From: Moraxella lacunata
GTDB taxonomy: Bacteria > Pseudomonadota > Gammaproteobacteria > Pseudomonadales > Moraxellaceae
Assembly: GCF_900453205.1 (NCBI RefSeq)
Contig: NZ_UGQU01000002.1
Location: forward strand, 186,001 to 250,000
Direction: 5' to 3'
Length of the DNA stretch: 64,000 bases
The notes beneath the pieces are model-generated. The model was not told the origin of the DNA. It made no database searches and saw nothing but the letters and a program-made list of their open reading frames with translations. The position numbers and the translations under genes are program-made. Positions within the stretch are counted from its first letter, which is position 1. Every line of letters starts with the position of its first letter. Positions 63,127 through 64,000 of this stretch are shown piece after piece.

Positions 63127-63885
63127 TTATTTGGGTTGGCAATGTATCACTTGCCCTTTTACCCCGCTTGCCATGTCGGTCATGAGATACACATAGGCAG
63201 GCATGATGTCTTCGGGCGTTTTTAGGGTCAAAGGGTTCTCCCCTGGAAAGGCGTGGGCTCTCATGTTGGTGCGAGTCGCCCCCGGATTGATACAGTTAAA
63301 CCGCAAGGCGGTGTGGTTTTTGGTCTCTTCGGTAAAAATGGTACTCATGCCTTCTATCATCTGCTTGGATAAGGCATATGCCCCCCAAAAGGGTCGCACT
63401 TTTGCCACGCCAGAGCTTGTAAACACCACCGAACCACTGGGGGCGGACATCAGTAGTGGAAACAGAGCTTGGGTGAGCATAAACACGGCTGTGCCATTGA
63501 CATGCATGACCTGCTCAAAGGTAATGGGGTCGTACATTTCAAGTGGGGTCAATGCCCCAAGCACACCTGCATTATGTAGCACGCCGTCAAGCCTGCCAAA
63601 TTCTTTTTGAATTAGGGTCGCAAGCTCATTCATCTGAGCAAAGCTCGCCTTTTCTAAGTCCATGGGCAAAATGGCAGGCGTGGCAAGCCCCAAACTCTCT
63701 ATCTCATCATAGACCGCTTCTAGTTTGGACTCTGTTTTGCCAAGCAGGAGTACAGTCGCCCCACATTTGGCATAGGTTAGGCTTGCCACTTTGCCAATGC
63801 CGTCCCCTGCCCCTGTTACTAGGATAATCTTGTCGGCTAGGCTGTCGGCGGTCGGGGTATAGTTTAAAATGTCTTGTGTCGTCAT
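63127..63885 (-). CDS. Short-chain dehydrogenase/reductase, YciK-like
   Basis: 252 residues. NAD(P) loop VTGAGDGIGKVA, LHNAGVLG, catalytic Ser in VVFTSSGVAKVRP and Tyr-Lys in YALSKQM, then INPGATRTNMRAHAFPGENP and MTDMASGVKGQVIHCQP. The C-terminal features are those of YciK-type oxidoreductases; substrate unknown. Confidence 0.88.
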   Translation of the reverse strand: MTTQDILNYTPTADSLADKIILVTGAGDGIGKVASLTYAKCGATVLLLGKTESKLEAVYDEIESLGLATPAILPMDLEKASFAQMNELATLIQKEFGRLDGVLHNAGVLGALTPLEMYDPITFEQVMHVNGTAVFMLTQALFPLLMSAPSGSVVFTSSGVAKVRPFWGAYALSKQMIEGMSTIFTEETKNHTALRFNCINPGATRTNMRAHAFPGENPLTLKTPEDIMPAYVYLMTDMASGVKGQVIHCQPK

Positions 63886-64000
63886 GGTTGGGTACTGATT
63901 TGTTTTATTAAGTAAAAATTAAAATATGGTTAAATTTAAATAATTTTATACTTGCTTAACTCCAAAATATACCACCGTAGGAGTGTACTAGTTTTACTAA

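Noticed and set aside
63886-64000. Possible gene or promoter at the right edge
   Set aside because: Short AT-rich upstream region of the SDR gene; no clear promoter boxes or frame seen.

Overview
The window reads as a chromosomal segment of a Moraxella-like gammaproteobacterium (Moraxellaceae). The basis is the gene order: gltA divergent from sdhCDAB-sucAB-lpdA, which is the Acinetobacter/Moraxella arrangement, together with tig-clpP-clpX, fadBA and moderately AT-rich coding sequence. This is inference from gene order and protein character, not from a database search. I saw no rRNA, tRNA, CRISPR array or prophage.

Layout. 1-2.9 kb: a type III restriction-modification system (res cut by the window edge, mod complete). 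Its transcript appears to start inside a 15-copy heptanucleotide repeat. 3-7 kb: fatty-acid beta-oxidation operon fadB-(Uma2-like nuclease)-fadA. 7-11.5 kb: clpX, clpP, tig, rdgB. 11.6-14 kb: a YjgN/DUF898 membrane protein and an M48 metalloprotease gene broken by a 133-bp mobile element. 14-35.5 kb: a surface-polysaccharide locus, all on the minus strand. It begins with a coiled-coil protein and the four dTDP-rhamnose genes rfbB-D-A-C, followed by a hexapeptide acyltransferase, a small disrupted gene and two insertion sequences only 51 bp apart. After these come a very large multidomain glycosyltransferase, UDP-glucuronate epimerase, UDP-glucose dehydrogenase, two glycosyltransferases and galU, then pgi, a catalytically degenerate UDP-sugar dehydrogenase paralogue and galE. 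The central part (about 19-30 kb) is visibly AT-richer than its flanks.

35.5-47.5 kb: TCA-cycle block lpdA, sucB, sucA, sdhB, sdhA, sdhD, sdhC (minus strand) with gltA divergent (plus strand), separated by a 1.07-kb gap carrying operator-like palindromes. 47.5-54.9 kb: a histidine operon hisGDCBHAF of enterobacterial/Pasteurellaceae type. It has a His-rich leader peptide, a four-segment attenuator, long-form HisG and bifunctional HisB; no hisI/hisE is in the window. 54.9-64 kb: a stand-alone ABC-transporter membrane domain with a MarR regulator, a DUF418 protein, fabF, a secreted hypothetical, an rpmJ (L36) paralogue under a Zur-box-like promoter, a hemerythrin protein, a nitroreductase, a CNNM/CorC-type membrane protein and an SDR oxidoreductase.

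The most unusual points are these. (1) An IS1-family insertion, with an exact 8-bp target duplication, cut off the first codons of the giant glycosyltransferase, and the IS end itself now supplies in-frame ATG codons. (2) The heptanucleotide array abuts the -10 box of mod. (3) A 133-bp MITE shares the outer 11 bp of the IS1 ends and the 8-bp duplication size, and has truncated the M48 protease. (4) A full classical his attenuator heads an operon whose architecture looks acquired. (5) A UDP-sugar dehydrogenase paralogue has lost its catalytic Cys, Lys and Asn.
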